Numbered from the stretch's first letter, positions 35,367-46,286 are shown. The stretch: 64,000 bases of DNA from Thermanaerothrix daxensis (GCF_001306145.1 NZ_LGKO01000005.1:682001-746000); one strand, 5' to 3'. Notes: generated from the sequence alone by a model not told the origin. Program-made: numbers and translations.

Positions 35367-36707
35367 ATGTGTGATACCCTGGTGGCTCTCGGGCATGTTA
35401 CTGCTGACGGGGCTGTGGTATTCGCTAAAAATTCGGATCGTGAGCCGGACGAAGCCCAGGTGCTTGAGGTAATTCCCGGGGCTACTCATGCGCCGGGTTC
35501 AAGTGTCAAATGCACTTATATTGAAATTCCTCAGGTTGAACGCACTTATACTGTGCTTCTTTCGCGTCCGTTCTGGATGTGGGGGGCGGAGATGGGGGCA
35601 AATGAACACGGGGTGGTGATTGGAAATGAAGCCGTCTTCACGCGCATTCCGTACGAAAAACAACCCGGCCTTACGGGCATGGACTTATTGCGGCTGGCTC
35701 TGGAGCGTGCGCAGACGGCTGAGGAAGCGTTGTGGGTTATTGTGCGGTTGCTGGAGACCTACGGCCAAGGCGGAAATTGTGGATTCCGTCACCCCTTTTA
35801 TTACCACAATAGCTTCTTGATTGCCGATCCCAAAGAAGCCTGGGTGCTTGAGACGGCGGGGCGGCATTGGGTGGCGGAGCGTGTGCGTGATGTGCGGACC
35901 ATCTCGAACGCGCTCAGCATCCATAAGGCCTGGGATCTTGCCTCTGAAGATGTGGTGCGTTTTGCGCTGGATCGGGGATGGTGCAAACGGCGCGAGGATT
36001 TTGATTTTGCGGCTTGCTACTCGGATTGGCTGTTCACCCGTTTTGGCGATGGACGTGGTCGGCAGACCTGCACGTTGGATGCACTTCACCAGGCCCGTGG
36101 AAAGATAGGGGTATCCACCTTGATGACAGCGCTGCGTAAGCACAATGTTTCCCGCGGCAATCCCTGGCGTCCGGATCGAGGATTAATGGGGGCGGATGTT
36201 TGCATGCATGCCGCTTTTGGTCCGATACGGCGAAGTCAGTCGGTAGCCTCGTTGATTGCCCATCTGAAGCCTGGGCGCTTCACCTTTTGGGCAACCGCAA
36301 CCTCGGCTCCCTGTACCAGCATTTTTAAGCCATTCTGGCTGGATAGTGGGCTACCCGAAATGGGGCCGCTTCCGCGAGGGGAGTATGACCCCGAGTCCAT
36401 ATTCTGGCGCCATGAACTTCTGCATCGAGAAATCCTGCGCGATTATCCCACCCGAATCAAGGTTATTGAAGGGGAGAGAGAAGCCCTGGAAACCCACTTC
36501 CTGGCAGAAGTAGAGCGTTTAGCGGAGGCTTCACCGGATGAGCGCTACCATTTCAGTCAGCATTGCCTGGAGCAAAGCAATGAAACCGAACAACACTGGC
36601 TGGAGGCAGTGCGGCGCTTGCCCATTCAGGATCCTCCGGCCTGGCATTATGCGATTTACTGGCGAGGCCTCAATCGTATGGATCGTATGCCAATTGAGAT
36701 GAAATGA
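35367..36707 (+). CDS. C69 family (secernin-like) peptidase
   Basis: Ntn-hydrolase of the C69/secernin family. Cysteine 2 (MCDTLVALG) is the expected N-terminal nucleophile after methionine removal. Further matches are VFAKNSDREPDEAQ, MGANEHGVVIGNEA, and GYGQGGNCG-like segments. The 446-residue length fits secernin-like proteins. It has no signal peptide, so it is probably cytoplasmic. GGGGACA lies upstream of the ATG. The substrate is unknown; C69 members include dipeptidases and choloylglycine hydrolase-like relatives. It ends 34 bases before the histidine kinase. Confidence 0.85.
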   Translation: MCDTLVALGHVTADGAVVFAKNSDREPDEAQVLEVIPGATHAPGSSVKCTYIEIPQVERTYTVLLSRPFWMWGAEMGANEHGVVIGNEAVFTRIPYEKQPGLTGMDLLRLALERAQTAEEALWVIVRLLETYGQGGNCGFRHPFYYHNSFLIADPKEAWVLETAGRHWVAERVRDVRTISNALSIHKAWDLASEDVVRFALDRGWCKRREDFDFAACYSDWLFTRFGDGRGRQTCTLDALHQARGKIGVSTLMTALRKHNVSRGNPWRPDRGLMGADVCMHAAFGPIRRSQSVASLIAHLKPGRFTFWATATSAPCTSIFKPFWLDSGLPEMGPLPRGEYDPESIFWRHELLHREILRDYPTRIKVIEGEREALETHFLAEVERLAEASPDERYHFSQHCLEQSNETEQHWLEAVRRLPIQDPPAWHYAIYWRGLNRMDRMPIEMK

Positions 36708-36729
36708 CAATGCAGGGGTGGAAGTGGAG

Positions 36730-36735
36730 TAGAAT
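36730..36735 (+). promoter_or_regulatory. -10 box of a probable leaderless histidine kinase promoter
   Basis: TAGAAT ends 6 bases before ATG 36742, so transcription would begin at the start codon. No Shine-Dalgarno is visible. An ATGACA element 20 bases further upstream is a weak -35. Confidence 0.4.
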
Positions 36736-36741
36736 GAGCGG

Positions 36742-39700
36742 ATGACGATGGAGTGGGTGTGGCCTTTTACGCGTGAGCCCTCCTTGGTCCTGCCCTCTCA
36801 ATGGATGGGATGGTTAGGCTGGGGGCTTCTATGGGTTATCTGGGGGTGGGGGCTAAGGCAAGTAGCCTCCGGGGCCTTACAGGTTGCCCGTCAGCGATGG
36901 TATCTGCTTTTAGGGCTGGCCCTACTTGCTCCTCTCACGACCTTGCTGATCGGTATTCAAATAGGGGGTGAGGAGTTGTTGCCCTTGCCCTATTTGCCGG
37001 GCGAGTCGCCTCTCCCGTTGTTGTTACCGCTGGCAGCCATCCCCTGGGTATTGGCGTCAGGCTGGCTGGGGCCCTTTTGGGCGGCCTGGATAGCACTGGA
37101 AAGTGGTCTGTTGGTTGGCATATGGATCACGCATGATGTGTTCACCCCTCTTTTGATCAGTGGATTAGGACTGCTGTATGGGTTTGCCGTAACCCAGGCG
37201 TATCAGGGGCGCTTTTGGGCCTGGTTGCGTTTCCCCCTGGTTGCAGGGCTGGTTGTGGGGGTGGTGTACACGCCGATTCTGATCCTGGGGGCATTCTTCG
37301 CCGCTCCCGGTGGGCTTGCCACGCGCCTCGATTTTGCTTTCTCTCAGTCCTGGTTGATCAGCCTAGTGCGTTATGGGGAGTTGGTTCTGGCAGGCGGAAT
37401 GGCGACAATTTTGGCGGTGGTTCCGGGGACGGGCTGGCGACGCCCTTCTATTCTGATGCCGGCACCCTGGGAAACTAGCCTGGCAAACCGTTTGCTTTTT
37501 GTGACTCTGCCCCTGGTCGTTCTTCTCTTTTTGGTCATGACCGTAAGCCACTGGATGGTGGCCGGAAACGCGGCGCGAGAGATGCTTCAGGAGCGTTTGA
37601 GCGGGGCCGCCCAGGTAGCAGCAGAGGGATTGCCCTATTTTCTAGAAAGCGGGCAGAGCCTGGTTACTCGCCTGGCAGACCCTGCTCTGTTGGAGCAACC
37701 CCCAGAGACAATCCGGGAGCGCCTGGCTCAACAATTACGAGCGGTGCCTTATTTCCACCAACTAATGCTTTTCGATACTGCGGGACGTTTGGTGGCTGCC
37801 CACCCCGATCTCGATTTGAGTATCTCACCCCTTTCGGCTCAAGAAACCCAGGGCATCAGTTTAGCCCTTAAGGGCGTTCCCATTCAGGTATATACGATTC
37901 TGCCGGCAGGGGAAAAACGGTCCATGCAAGTCTCGTTTCTGGCGGGGGTTCGTGACGCTGGTGGTGTAAAGGGAGTGCTGGTAGGGCGTACAGACTTTGA
38001 TACCAATCCATTTACTCAACCTGCTCTGGCGGCATTACATAGCATCGTGAGTGAAGGTGGGGATGGCTTTATTCTGGATGAAAATGGGGTGGTCCTTTAC
38101 CAGGCCAATCCCACGACCGGAGCGCTGTTGGGCGAATCCTTTGGCAGCGTTATTTTGGGGGGTGAACCCCGATTCTATGAGGGTCTCTCGCCTTTGGGAA
38201 CGCGCCAATTCATGTATTACCAGCCGGTAGTGGGCAAGCCGTGGAGCGTTGTTCTGGTTATGCCTGCGCAACGTGCTCAGGATATGGCGCTTCAAATCGC
38301 CGCTCCCACCTTGATCTCGCTGGTTCTCTTTGCCGGGCTGTTGATCATTCTTTCCCGAGTGGGGTCACGCACATTGGTAACCTCACTGTCCCTTTTGGCC
38401 TCCCAGGCCGCTCGAATTGCTCATGGGCAACTCGATACCCCCGTTCAGGTGGAGGGAGTGGATGAGGTTGGACGACTGGGTCGAGCCTTTGAGCAAATGC
38501 GTCTGAGTCTGAAGGCGCGGTTGGAAGAGTTGAATAAACTCTTACGCGTCAGCCAGGCGGTGGCTGCCAATCTGGACGTTGAAGCCGCCATTGCGCCAGC
38601 GCTGGAAGTCACGTTAGGGGAACACGTGGTAGCAGCGCGGGTGGCTTTGATCCCGGAAGTGAAATTAGATTTTACCAGTGGGCAAGGAGTGGCTTTAGGA
38701 CAGGGTAGTCTTGCCGAGCCTTTTGCTTATCTGGATGAGGTTCTCTTTGAGGGGGTGCGCCAGCAAAACCTTCTCACCATTGCCAATGTGGGTCGTGCGC
38801 GGCGCCTTCAGGAGGTGATCCAGGGACGGCCCTACCCATCAGCCCTTGTGGCGCTGCCGTTGCGCTACGAGAACACTTATTATGGGGTGTTCTGGGTGGG
38901 TTACGATCAGCCGCGCGTTTTTGCTGATGAGGAACTGCGCTTTTTAGAGACGCTGGCAGGAAACATTGCGATGGCAGCCGCCAACGCGCGGCTGTATGCC
39001 ACGGCTGAGGTAGGGCGCAAGCGCCTGGAAGCAGTGCTGGCATCGGTGCCTGATCCGGTGCTGGTTTTTGACAATCAAAATGCCTTGTTATTACTCAACC
39101 CGGCTGCCCTTCAAGTACGGGGGTTGTTTGGGCAGGTGACGCCGGGAAGCGCTTTAGAGGAAGTGATAACAGCTCCAGGACTCCTGGAACTCCTTTCCCT
39201 TCCGCCTGGAACGCGCTTCCAATCGCGGGAGATTGCCCTTGCTGAAGGGCGCATCTATCACGCCAGCGTGGCAACGGTTTGGGGCGAGGAATACCCGATT
39301 GGCAAAGTGTGCGTGCTCCAGGATATTACTCATTACAAGCAGTTGGATGCTCTGAAGTCTGAGTTTGTAGCAACGGTGAGCCATGATTTACGCTCGCCGT
39401 TGACGCTGATTCGGGGTTATGCCACCATGTTACAGATGATTGGCGACCTCAACGAGCAGCAGCAAGGTTACCTGCAAAAGATGGTCAGTGGTATCGAGAA
39501 TATGACGCGGCTGGTCAACAACTTGCTTGATTTGGGGCGCATTGAGGCCGGGATTGAATTAAAACTCGAAAATCTAGATCCCGCGGAAGTGGTGAGCCAG
39601 GTAATTGCCCAGTTGCAGCCTCAGGCGGCTCAGAAGAGCATTGAAATACAAAGTGAGTTTCATCTTCCGGAGGGCCTGGTTCTGCGCGCTGACCCCGATC

Positions 39701-40050
39701 TTTTGAAACAGGCCCTGCTCAATTTGGTGGACAACGCGATTAAGTACACTCGCCTTCATGGTGGGGTTTGGGTGAGTGCTACTTGCGAAAACGAACGAGT
39801 GGTCTTTGCGGTTCGGGATAACGGTATTGGCATCGCTCCTTTGGACCTGCCGCGTCTGTTTGAGAAGTTTTACCGCAGTGGACGACGAGAGGCCCATGAA
39901 CAGCGCGGAACAGGTCTGGGGTTGGCGATTGTCAAATCCATTGTGGAACGTCATCATGGGCGAGTGTGGGTGGAAAGTCAACTGGGTAAAGGAAGTGTGT
40001 TTTATATTGAATTACCCCTTGACCCTGAAAAAGCCGAATCTCTGGTATAA
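36742..40050 (+). CDS. Multi-sensor membrane histidine kinase
   Basis: A 1102-residue hybrid of sensors: about seven TM helices (residues 20-255), a TM followed by a periplasmic dCache-like domain (~270-520), a further TM, HAMP (~550-605), GAF (~615-770), PAS (~770-870), then HisKA and HATPase_c. The phosphorylated histidine is H881 in SHDLRSPLTLI; the ATP-binding motifs are NLVDNAIKYT, DNGIGIAP, and GTGLGLAIVKSI. No receiver domain or partner regulator is adjacent, so it is an orphan kinase. It is preceded by a -10 box directly at the start codon. Stimulus unknown; many bacterial homologues with this layout sense small ligands. Confidence 0.9.
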   Translation: MTMEWVWPFTREPSLVLPSQWMGWLGWGLLWVIWGWGLRQVASGALQVARQRWYLLLGLALLAPLTTLLIGIQIGGEELLPLPYLPGESPLPLLLPLAAIPWVLASGWLGPFWAAWIALESGLLVGIWITHDVFTPLLISGLGLLYGFAVTQAYQGRFWAWLRFPLVAGLVVGVVYTPILILGAFFAAPGGLATRLDFAFSQSWLISLVRYGELVLAGGMATILAVVPGTGWRRPSILMPAPWETSLANRLLFVTLPLVVLLFLVMTVSHWMVAGNAAREMLQERLSGAAQVAAEGLPYFLESGQSLVTRLADPALLEQPPETIRERLAQQLRAVPYFHQLMLFDTAGRLVAAHPDLDLSISPLSAQETQGISLALKGVPIQVYTILPAGEKRSMQVSFLAGVRDAGGVKGVLVGRTDFDTNPFTQPALAALHSIVSEGGDGFILDENGVVLYQANPTTGALLGESFGSVILGGEPRFYEGLSPLGTRQFMYYQPVVGKPWSVVLVMPAQRAQDMALQIAAPTLISLVLFAGLLIILSRVGSRTLVTSLSLLASQAARIAHGQLDTPVQVEGVDEVGRLGRAFEQMRLSLKARLEELNKLLRVSQAVAANLDVEAAIAPALEVTLGEHVVAARVALIPEVKLDFTSGQGVALGQGSLAEPFAYLDEVLFEGVRQQNLLTIANVGRARRLQEVIQGRPYPSALVALPLRYENTYYGVFWVGYDQPRVFADEELRFLETLAGNIAMAAANARLYATAEVGRKRLEAVLASVPDPVLVFDNQNALLLLNPAALQVRGLFGQVTPGSALEEVITAPGLLELLSLPPGTRFQSREIALAEGRIYHASVATVWGEEYPIGKVCVLQDITHYKQLDALKSEFVATVSHDLRSPLTLIRGYATMLQMIGDLNEQQQGYLQKMVSGIENMTRLVNNLLDLGRIEAGIELKLENLDPAEVVSQVIAQLQPQAAQKSIEIQSEFHLPEGLVLRADPDLLKQALLNLVDNAIKYTRLHGGVWVSATCENERVVFAVRDNGIGIAPLDLPRLFEKFYRSGRREAHEQRGTGLGLAIVKSIVERHHGRVWVESQLGKGSVFYIELPLDPEKAESLV

Positions 40051-40110
40051 TTGCGAATGCGTTGGACAGGTGGTTATTCACAAAAAGAATCTTAAAATTT
40101 CTCTAGCGGG

Positions 40111-40139
40111 GTTACAAAGGCAGATTTTCGTGTTATAAT
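40111..40139 (+). promoter_or_regulatory. Promoter upstream of rpoC
   Basis: GTTACA (40111-40116), 17-base spacer and TATAAT (40134-40139), a perfect -10. It lies in the 206-base gap between the histidine kinase stop and the rpoC start, 117 bases upstream of it. Another TATAAT at 40046-40051 overlaps the kinase stop, with TTGACC 21 bases upstream, a poor spacing. Confidence 0.55.
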
Positions 40140-40256
40140 TTTGTTTTGCATGCATGCTATAGTTGACACCCAAACGAACTCAAACGCGTGAGGTCGTACC
40201 TCAGGCGTATGTCTTGTTTAAAGTCAAAAAGGTAATTTGCTAGAGGAGGCGTGTTT

Positions 40257-43200
40257 GTGGAAACGAAAAGCCTGATAGCCCTTCGAATCAGCCTGGCCTC
40301 TCCGGAGACGATTCGCTCTTGGTCATACGGCGAAGTCCTCAAGCCAGAAACCATTAACTATCGTCGGTTGCGCCCCGAAAAGGACGGGCTCTTTTGTGAA
40401 GCCATTTTTGGGCCCACTAAAGACTATCAATGTTACTGCGGTAAGTACAAAAATCCACGCTATAAGGGAATTGTATGCGATAAATGTGGGGTAGAGGTTA
40501 CGCGTTCTTCCGTGCGCCGTGAGCGCATGGGGCACATTGAACTGGCCTCGCCCGTGGCGCATATCTGGTATACTCGCCGAGTCCCTTCCTACCTTGGATT
40601 GCTTCTGGATATTTCGCGCCGTAATCTGGATCGCGTTTTGTACTTTGCTCAGTACATTGTGACGTATGTGGACGAGGATGCGCGCCAGAAGGTGCTCAAG
40701 CGCATGGAGGACGAACTCACCGTTTCCGAGCGCCAGAAGGCAGCCGAACTCAATAAGCGCATTCTGGAAGTTAAGCAGGCGCGCGATCGCCGCATTGCTG
40801 AACTGAATCAGCAACGGGCTGAGATGGAAGCCCGACGCGATGAACAAATTGCTGCGCGTTTGGAGCCGGTCATCCAGGAAGGGCAATCCCTGGAGCGGAC
40901 CTTGCAGGAGAAGGTGGGCACGGTCGTGCGTACGCCGGTCGTGTTCGCCTCAGCCAATGTGGAAATTGCTGCGGCGGGTGAGACCATCACGCCCCAACAC
41001 ATTGGACGGGTGCAACGTGTGGTTAAGGAGCACCTCGAAGAACTGGAAAACGAGTTTCGCGAGCAGTTCCAACGTGAATTAGAACAAATCAAAATGCAGA
41101 TTGAGGAGATTCGTGCGCAGGCAGAGATGGAGATGGAAGCCCTGCGCAACGAACTTGAGGATCAGTCGGTAGCCGCCCAGAGCAGTAGCGCTCGCCAACG
41201 GGATGAATTGCAGGAATTGCGTCCTTTCACCTTCCTGACCGAAAGCCGTTACCGCGAACTAAAATCGCGTTGGGGGCAGGTTTTCCGCGCCGATATGGGG
41301 GCGGAAGCCTTCTACGATATTCTGCGCCGCTTGGATCTGGATAAACTGGCCGAAGACCTCTGGCACGAGGTGCGCACGTCCAAGAGTAAGCAGAAGCGCA
41401 AAAAGGCCACCACACGGCTCAAAGTGGTTGAAGCCTTCCGGCGCTCAGGCAACCGCCCCGAGTGGATGATCTTGCAGGTCTTGCCGGTGATCCCACCTGA
41501 CCTGCGTCCAATGGTGCAACTGGATGGTGGGCGCTTTGCGACCTCCGATCTCAATGATCTCTACCGGCGGGTGATCAACCGCAATAACCGCCTGAAACGC
41601 TTGCTGGAATTGGGCGCTCCAGATGTGATCGTGCGCAATGAGAAGCGTATGCTTCAAGAGGCGGTGGATTCACTGATTGACAATTCCCAGCGCGGTAAAG
41701 CGCTCTCGCGGCGAGGACGTCGCGAACTCAAGTCTCTCAGCGATATGCTTAAAGGCAAGAAGGGGCGCTTCCGCCGCAACCTGCTGGGTAAGCGCGTAGA
41801 CTACTCGGGCCGTTCGGTGATCGTGGTCGGGCCAACCCTGAAACTCTACCAGTGCGGGTTGCCAAAGACCATGGCATTGGAACTTTTCCGCCCCTTTGTG
41901 ATTGCGCGCTTGGTGGCACACAATTATGCAGCGAATGTCAAAGGTGCGCGTCGTTTGATTGAACGTAACCGTCCCGAGGTGTGGGAGGTGCTAGAAGAGG
42001 TTATTAAGGAGCGCCCGGTGCTCCTCAACCGCGCGCCGACCTTGCACCGCTTGGGCATCCAGGCTTTCGAGCCAGTGCTGATTGAAGGAAGTGCCATTCA
42101 ACTTCATCCGTTGGTGACAACGGCCTTCAACGCCGACTTCGACGGTGACCAGATGGCGGTTCATGTGCCACTTTCTGAGAAAGCGGTGTGGGAAGCCCGC
42201 AATCTGATGCTCTCCTCCAAGAACTTGCTCAAACCGGCAGATGGTGAGCCGATCATCAGTCCCTCGAAAGATATGGTGTTGGGGGTTTATTACCTCACCA
42301 TGCAGGATAATAAAACCCATCGGGGTGATGGGCGTGTGTTTGCTGACATTGATGAAGTTGAGTTGGCCTATCACCTTGATCAGGTTGAGGTTCACACCAA
42401 CATTCGTTTGCGGGTCAAGACCTGGTACGATGACCAGGGTAATCGGTTGTCGTCGCCGCGTCAGGCGCTGATTGAGACCACCGTAGGACGGGCGCTCTTT
42501 AATCGCATCTTGCCCGAAGAGGTTCAGTTCGTCAACGAGGCACTGGATAAAGGTGGGGTGAAGGATCTCATTGCCCAGGTGTATGAACTCTGTGGTGAGG
42601 AGGTCACTACCGAAGTCGCCGACCGCATTAAGGATATTGGTTTTGAATATGCCATGCGCTCAGGGGCAACATTGGCAGTAGAAGACATCACCATGCCACC
42701 TGAGAAGCAGGAAATTCTGGCCAAGGCGCACCAGCGGGTAGATGAAGTGCAGCGCGCTTTCCGCCGCGGTCTGCTGACCGAGCAGGAGCGCAATGAGCGC
42801 GAAATCGAAATCTGGCAGCAGACCACCAAAGAGGTGGCCGAAGCGGTGCGCCGCGTGATGGATCCCAACGGCAACCTGGCTGTGATGGCCAACAGTGGGG
42901 CTACTAAAGGTGGCTTTGGCCCCATTTCCCAGTTGGCTGGGATGCGCGGCTTGATGGCGGATCCAGCCGGGCGCATCATCCGCTTGCCCATTCAGTCTAA
43001 TTTCCGTGAGGGGTTGACTGCGTTGGAGTACTTCATCTCCACGCATGGCGCTCGTAAAGGTCTCGCGGATACAGCCTTGCGCACGGCGGATGCGGGTTAT
43101 CTAACCCGCCGTCTGGTGGATGTGGCACAGGACATTATTATCAATGAAGTGGACTGTGGCACACAAGAGGGCATTTGGATCCGCAAGTCGGATGATGTGG

Positions 43201-44483
43201 CGGGTCAGCCCATGTCCACCCGTCTGTACGGTCGGTTGACTGCTGCCCGCGTGGTGCACCCATTGACGGGTGAGGTGCTGGCAGAGCGCAATCAGATGCT
43301 CGATCATGACTTGATTCGCAAGATCCTGGCCGCTGGCATTGATGAGGTGAAAGTCCGCTCGCCGCTAACCTGTGAACTGGTTCATGGTGTCTGTGCGCAT
43401 TGTTACGGTATGGATTTGGGCCGGGGTAAGATGGTTGAATTGGGAGCAGCGGTTGGAATTGTGGCGGCCCAGTCCATCGGCGAGCCGGGCACGCAGCTGA
43501 CTTTGCGCACGTTCCATACCGGCGGTGTGGCGGCTGGTGGAGATATCACGACCGGTTTGCCGCGCGTGGAAGAGCTCTTTGAGGCCCGTCGTCAGCCCAA
43601 GGGTGAGGCGGTCATGGCACGCATCTCGGGTACGGCCAAGATCATCCAGTCAGATCGCTACTCCGATCAGCGCGTGGTGCGGGTTGAGCATTCTGAGATG
43701 GTCAGTGACGAGTACGAAGTGCCCGAAGGATGGGAAATTACTGTCGCCGATGAGGGCGAGGTGAAGATCGGGGATCCCATTGCAACCCAGGGTGAGGCCG
43801 TGATCACGGCGCAACACAGTGGACGTGTACGTCTGGAAGGGCGTAAAGTTATTGTATCTTACGAGCAGAAAGAAGCCGAAGAGTATGAAATACCCAGCAC
43901 GGCCCGCTTGATGATCCGCGATGGGGATCACGTGGAAGCCGGACAGCCCCTGACCGAAGGGTCGCTGAATCCGCACATGATCCTGCGGGTGAAAGGGCGC
44001 GAGGCCTGCCAGATGTACCTGCTCTCCGAGATTCAAAAGGTCTATCGCGCGCAGGGTCAGAATATCAACGATAAACACTTCGAGGTTATCATCCGCAAGA
44101 TGATGGGGCGTGTTCAGGTCATTCGTCCGGGTGATTCCCCCTATCTGCCAATGGATCTGGTTGACCGGTTGGAGATTCGTCGGGTCAACGAGCAGTTGAT
44201 AGCCGAAGGGAAGCAACCGGCCCGCTATGTGGAAGTTTTGTTGGGAATTACGAAGGCCTCGCTGAGCACCGATTCGTTCCTTTCGGCAGCCTCCTTCCAG
44301 CACACGATCAAAGTGCTGGCTGGAGCCGCCATTGCGGGTGCGGTAGATCCCCTCTACGGCCTGAAGGAAAACGTGATCATCGGCAAGCTCATCCCCGCTG
44401 GTACGGGATTCCATCCGGATCGCTTCAAGGCGGATGGGATTTTCTCCAAGAGCGTTTCCATGGCAAATATTACCGGGGACTGA
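40257..44483 (+). CDS. rpoC: DNA-directed RNA polymerase subunit beta'
   Basis: Largest catalytic subunit of RNA polymerase. The N-terminal zinc site has CYCG and CDKCG (residues 59-77), and the catalytic Mg2+ loop is [12 protein letters not shown] (625-636). The trigger/bridge region ([21 protein letters not shown]) and the C-terminal zinc site ([13 protein letters not shown]) are intact. Between about residues 139 and 325 a charged coiled coil is inserted after [13 protein letters not shown], absent from short beta' forms. Start is GTG 40257, 7 bases behind AGAGGAGG; the GTG at 40251 is too close to it. rpoB, normally directly upstream, is not in the window; the gene has its own promoter. 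1408 residues. Confidence 0.97.
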   Translation: METKSLIALRISLASPETIRSWSYGEVLKPETINYRRLRPEKDGLFCEAIFGPTKDYQCYCGKYKNPRYKGIVCDKCGVEVTRSSVRRERMGHIELASPVAHIWYTRRVPSYLGLLLDISRRNLDRVLYFAQYIVTYVDEDARQKVLKRMEDELTVSERQKAAELNKRILEVKQARDRRIAELNQQRAEMEARRDEQIAARLEPVIQEGQSLERTLQEKVGTVVRTPVVFASANVEIAAAGETITPQHIGRVQRVVKEHLEELENEFREQFQRELEQIKMQIEEIRAQAEMEMEALRNELEDQSVAAQSSSARQRDELQELRPFTFLTESRYRELKSRWGQVFRADMGAEAFYDILRRLDLDKLAEDLWHEVRTSKSKQKRKKATTRLKVVEAFRRSGNRPEWMILQVLPVIPPDLRPMVQLDGGRFATSDLNDLYRRVINRNNRLKRLLELGAPDVIVRNEKRMLQEAVDSLIDNSQRGKALSRRGRRELKSLSDMLKGKKGRFRRNLLGKRVDYSGRSVIVVGPTLKLYQCGLPKTMALELFRPFVIARLVAHNYAANVKGARRLIERNRPEVWEVLEEVIKERPVLLNRAPTLHRLGIQAFEPVLIEGSAIQLHPLVTTAFNADFDGDQMAVHVPLSEKAVWEARNLMLSSKNLLKPADGEPIISPSKDMVLGVYYLTMQDNKTHRGDGRVFADIDEVELAYHLDQVEVHTNIRLRVKTWYDDQGNRLSSPRQALIETTVGRALFNRILPEEVQFVNEALDKGGVKDLIAQVYELCGEEVTTEVADRIKDIGFEYAMRSGATLAVEDITMPPEKQEILAKAHQRVDEVQRAFRRGLLTEQERNEREIEIWQQTTKEVAEAVRRVMDPNGNLAVMANSGATKGGFGPISQLAGMRGLMADPAGRIIRLPIQSNFREGLTALEYFISTHGARKGLADTALRTADAGYLTRRLVDVAQDIIINEVDCGTQEGIWIRKSDDVAGQPMSTRLYGRLTAARVVHPLTGEVLAERNQMLDHDLIRKILAAGIDEVKVRSPLTCELVHGVCAHCYGMDLGRGKMVELGAAVGIVAAQSIGEPGTQLTLRTFHTGGVAAGGDITTGLPRVEELFEARRQPKGEAVMARISGTAKIIQSDRYSDQRVVRVEHSEMVSDEYEVPEGWEITVADEGEVKIGDPIATQGEAVITAQHSGRVRLEGRKVIVSYEQKEAEEYEIPSTARLMIRDGDHVEAGQPLTEGSLNPHMILRVKGREACQMYLLSEIQKVYRAQGQNINDKHFEVIIRKMMGRVQVIRPGDSPYLPMDLVDRLEIRRVNEQLIAEGKQPARYVEVLLGITKASLSTDSFLSAASFQHTIKVLAGAAIAGAVDPLYGLKENVIIGKLIPAGTGFHPDRFKADGIFSKSVSMANITGD

Positions 44484-44504
44484 GCCAGAGACCGGGTTTT
44501 GAAC

Positions 44505-44542
44505 AAAAAAGCAGGCGGTTTTCAAAGGCCGCCTGCTTTTTT
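44505..44542 (+). terminator. Bidirectional intrinsic terminator after rpoC
   Basis: A-tract, stem GCAGGCGG / CCGCCTGC with a 10-base loop, then TTTTTT. It can stop transcription on both strands and separates rpoC from the convergent gene at 44559. Confidence 0.9.
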
Positions 44543-44558
44543 GTTGGCTTTATGGGGC

Positions 44559-45656
44559 TCAGGTAATGCTAAAAGAAGTGTAATGATAGGCTATTTTGCC
44601 ATCAAAGATGCCCAGAGTATCGCTGCCATTCCTCACATTGCCTTGGCTGGATTGCGCTGTCCAGGTGAAGTGACGTGAATTTCCACTCCCGCTGAGGCTG
44701 GTAAGGGTAAAGGTGGCCTGGGGGAGTAACTGGCGCAGCAAGTTGGTGTACCAGGCGCGGATGGCTTGGCTGCCTTGAATGGTGCGCGCCGCAGTCACAT
44801 GAACCGCATCTGGATGGTACAGCGCCACCACAGTGTCGGGGTTGCCGCTATTTAGTGCGGTGATAAACTGCTGAGCAATATCGGGGGGAGGAGGTTGAAT
44901 ATTCCAGGTATAAGCGGCAATGGTGTTCCAGATGGTAGGCAGGTCGCGCCGGCATTCATCCCAGGAGAAGAAATTCGCCGCGCTTAGATTGAGGGCGCGT
45001 GCGGTGTCCAGGAAAGTGACAATATCAGCAGGAGTGGGGGCCCATCCGTTAACCTTGTAGGCTGGTCCGGTAGGAATGATCGGGCGAACCGGGCTCAGCG
45101 CCTGAAACTCACTCACACAGCGGCGCAACTGGGCATCCGGGTTGTGGGCTTGTTCCCAGTAAACCTGGGGCATGTTGTAGTCGCAATATTCCAGAAAAGT
45201 CTGCCAGGGAAATGAACGGTGGTAAGAGGGAAAGCGGTAGGAACTTAAAGCTATTGGTAAAGTGGGAAAGGCGTTGCGCAGACGGCTCATCAGCGTTCGA
45301 GCGGCGGTTTCTCGTCCGGGTTGTTTGAATTCTGCCTCGGCGTCAATGACATAGCCTTCCAGGCCGAGATTTTGGATGCGCTGAATGGCAATATTGGCTT
45401 CACCGACCGGGTTGCTGCCGTAGACGTAGTGCCAACCCCAAACCTTGATTCCGCGGGAGCGCAGGGCTTGCAACGCGGGGGGTACCAGATCGGCCCCAGT
45501 GGTGGTGTTGATGTTGTAGACGTAAGGCCCGTCGGCCACCTTGATCAATATATGCGTGTAGCCGGAGGATTGGGCCAGGCTGGCGATGGCTTGGGGATTA
45601 CCGCTCTCACAATCGCGTATTTTCCAGATAAAAAATCCCTTGCCTTGGAGACTCAT
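44559..45656 (-). CDS. TIM-barrel-like protein with C-terminal NTF2/SnoaL-like domain
   Basis: A 365-residue protein without a signal peptide. The N-terminal ~260 residues resemble a glycosidase-type TIM barrel (GFFIWKIRDCESGNP, THILIKVADGP, GLEGYVIDAEAEFKQPG, DYNMPQVYWEQAHNP), with the acid pair DAEAE suggesting a GH-like active site. The last ~110 residues (FITALNSGNPDTVVALYHPDAV, GSQAIRAWYTNLL) are an NTF2-like fold. I do not recognise the exact family. ATG 45656 is chosen with GGAAGGA just before; the frame opens further upstream to 45686. Downstream of a separate HD-domain gene by 26 bases on the same strand. Confidence 0.72.
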   Translation of the reverse strand: MSLQGKGFFIWKIRDCESGNPQAIASLAQSSGYTHILIKVADGPYVYNINTTTGADLVPPALQALRSRGIKVWGWHYVYGSNPVGEANIAIQRIQNLGLEGYVIDAEAEFKQPGRETAARTLMSRLRNAFPTLPIALSSYRFPSYHRSFPWQTFLEYCDYNMPQVYWEQAHNPDAQLRRCVSEFQALSPVRPIIPTGPAYKVNGWAPTPADIVTFLDTARALNLSAANFFSWDECRRDLPTIWNTIAAYTWNIQPPPPDIAQQFITALNSGNPDTVVALYHPDAVHVTAARTIQGSQAIRAWYTNLLRQLLPQATFTLTSLSGSGNSRHFTWTAQSSQGNVRNGSDTLGIFDGKIAYHYTSFSIT

Positions 45657-45682
45657 GTCCTTCCCTCTTTGCCGAATTAGGA

Positions 45683-46261
45683 TCACTCGGAAGAGGGTTG
45701 CAAGTTTCCTGCCAACCCGATTTGTGGGGCAATGCGGCGCATGGCAGTAATAACGTTTTCAACATGTTCCCATAATTCAACCCCAAACTCTTCTGCGGCT
45801 CGTGCAATTTCCTCGCGATTGGCCCCCGCCGCGAAGGAACGCTCTTTCCACTTTTTCTTGACCGAGGCTGCAGTGAGATCATAAAGGGAGCGTGAAGGCC
45901 GCACAAGGGCAACCGCTGTGATCAGGCCGGTAATTTCATCGCAGGCGTAAAGGGCTTTTTCCATCATGCTCACCCGAGGGACCCCGGTATGATCCGCATG
46001 ACTCAGGATAGCGCGCACAATCTCTTCCGGGACGCCGCGAGCGCGCAGTATCGGTGCCCCGGCCTGAGGATGTTCCTCCAGAGTGGGGTGAATTTCCCAA
46101 TCAAAATCATGCAGAAGGCCGGTAATGCCCCACAGTTCCACATCTTGTCCCAGTTTCTCGGCATAGAAGCGCATGGCGGCTTCGACGGCGAGCATGTGAT
46201 GAATCAGGTTCTCGTTCTTCACAAATTCCTTAACAATATTCAGGGCTTCCTCGCGATTCAT
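45683..46261 (-). CDS. HD-domain hydrolase
   Basis: A 192-residue soluble protein with an HD fold: HHMLAVEAAMRFYA, LLHDFDWEIHP, then HADHTGVPRVS, together supplying histidine/aspartate metal ligands. Similar short stand-alone HD proteins are annotated as predicted hydrolases; the substrate (nucleotide or nucleoside-like) is unknown. GGAGTA precedes ATG 46261. Located in a block of minus-strand genes with small gaps (26 bases to the TIM-barrel gene; 25 bases from the SanA-like gene). Confidence 0.82.
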   Translation of the reverse strand: MNREEALNIVKEFVKNENLIHHMLAVEAAMRFYAEKLGQDVELWGITGLLHDFDWEIHPTLEEHPQAGAPILRARGVPEEIVRAILSHADHTGVPRVSMMEKALYACDEITGLITAVALVRPSRSLYDLTAASVKKKWKERSFAAGANREEIARAAEEFGVELWEHVENVITAMRRIAPQIGLAGNLQPSSE

Positions 46262-46286
46262 AACTCATTACTCCTGAGCAATGGAT

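Noticed and set aside
43650-44525. 291-residue open frame on the minus strand inside rpoC
   Set aside because: Antisense shadow of rpoC, without recognisable motifs or ribosome site.
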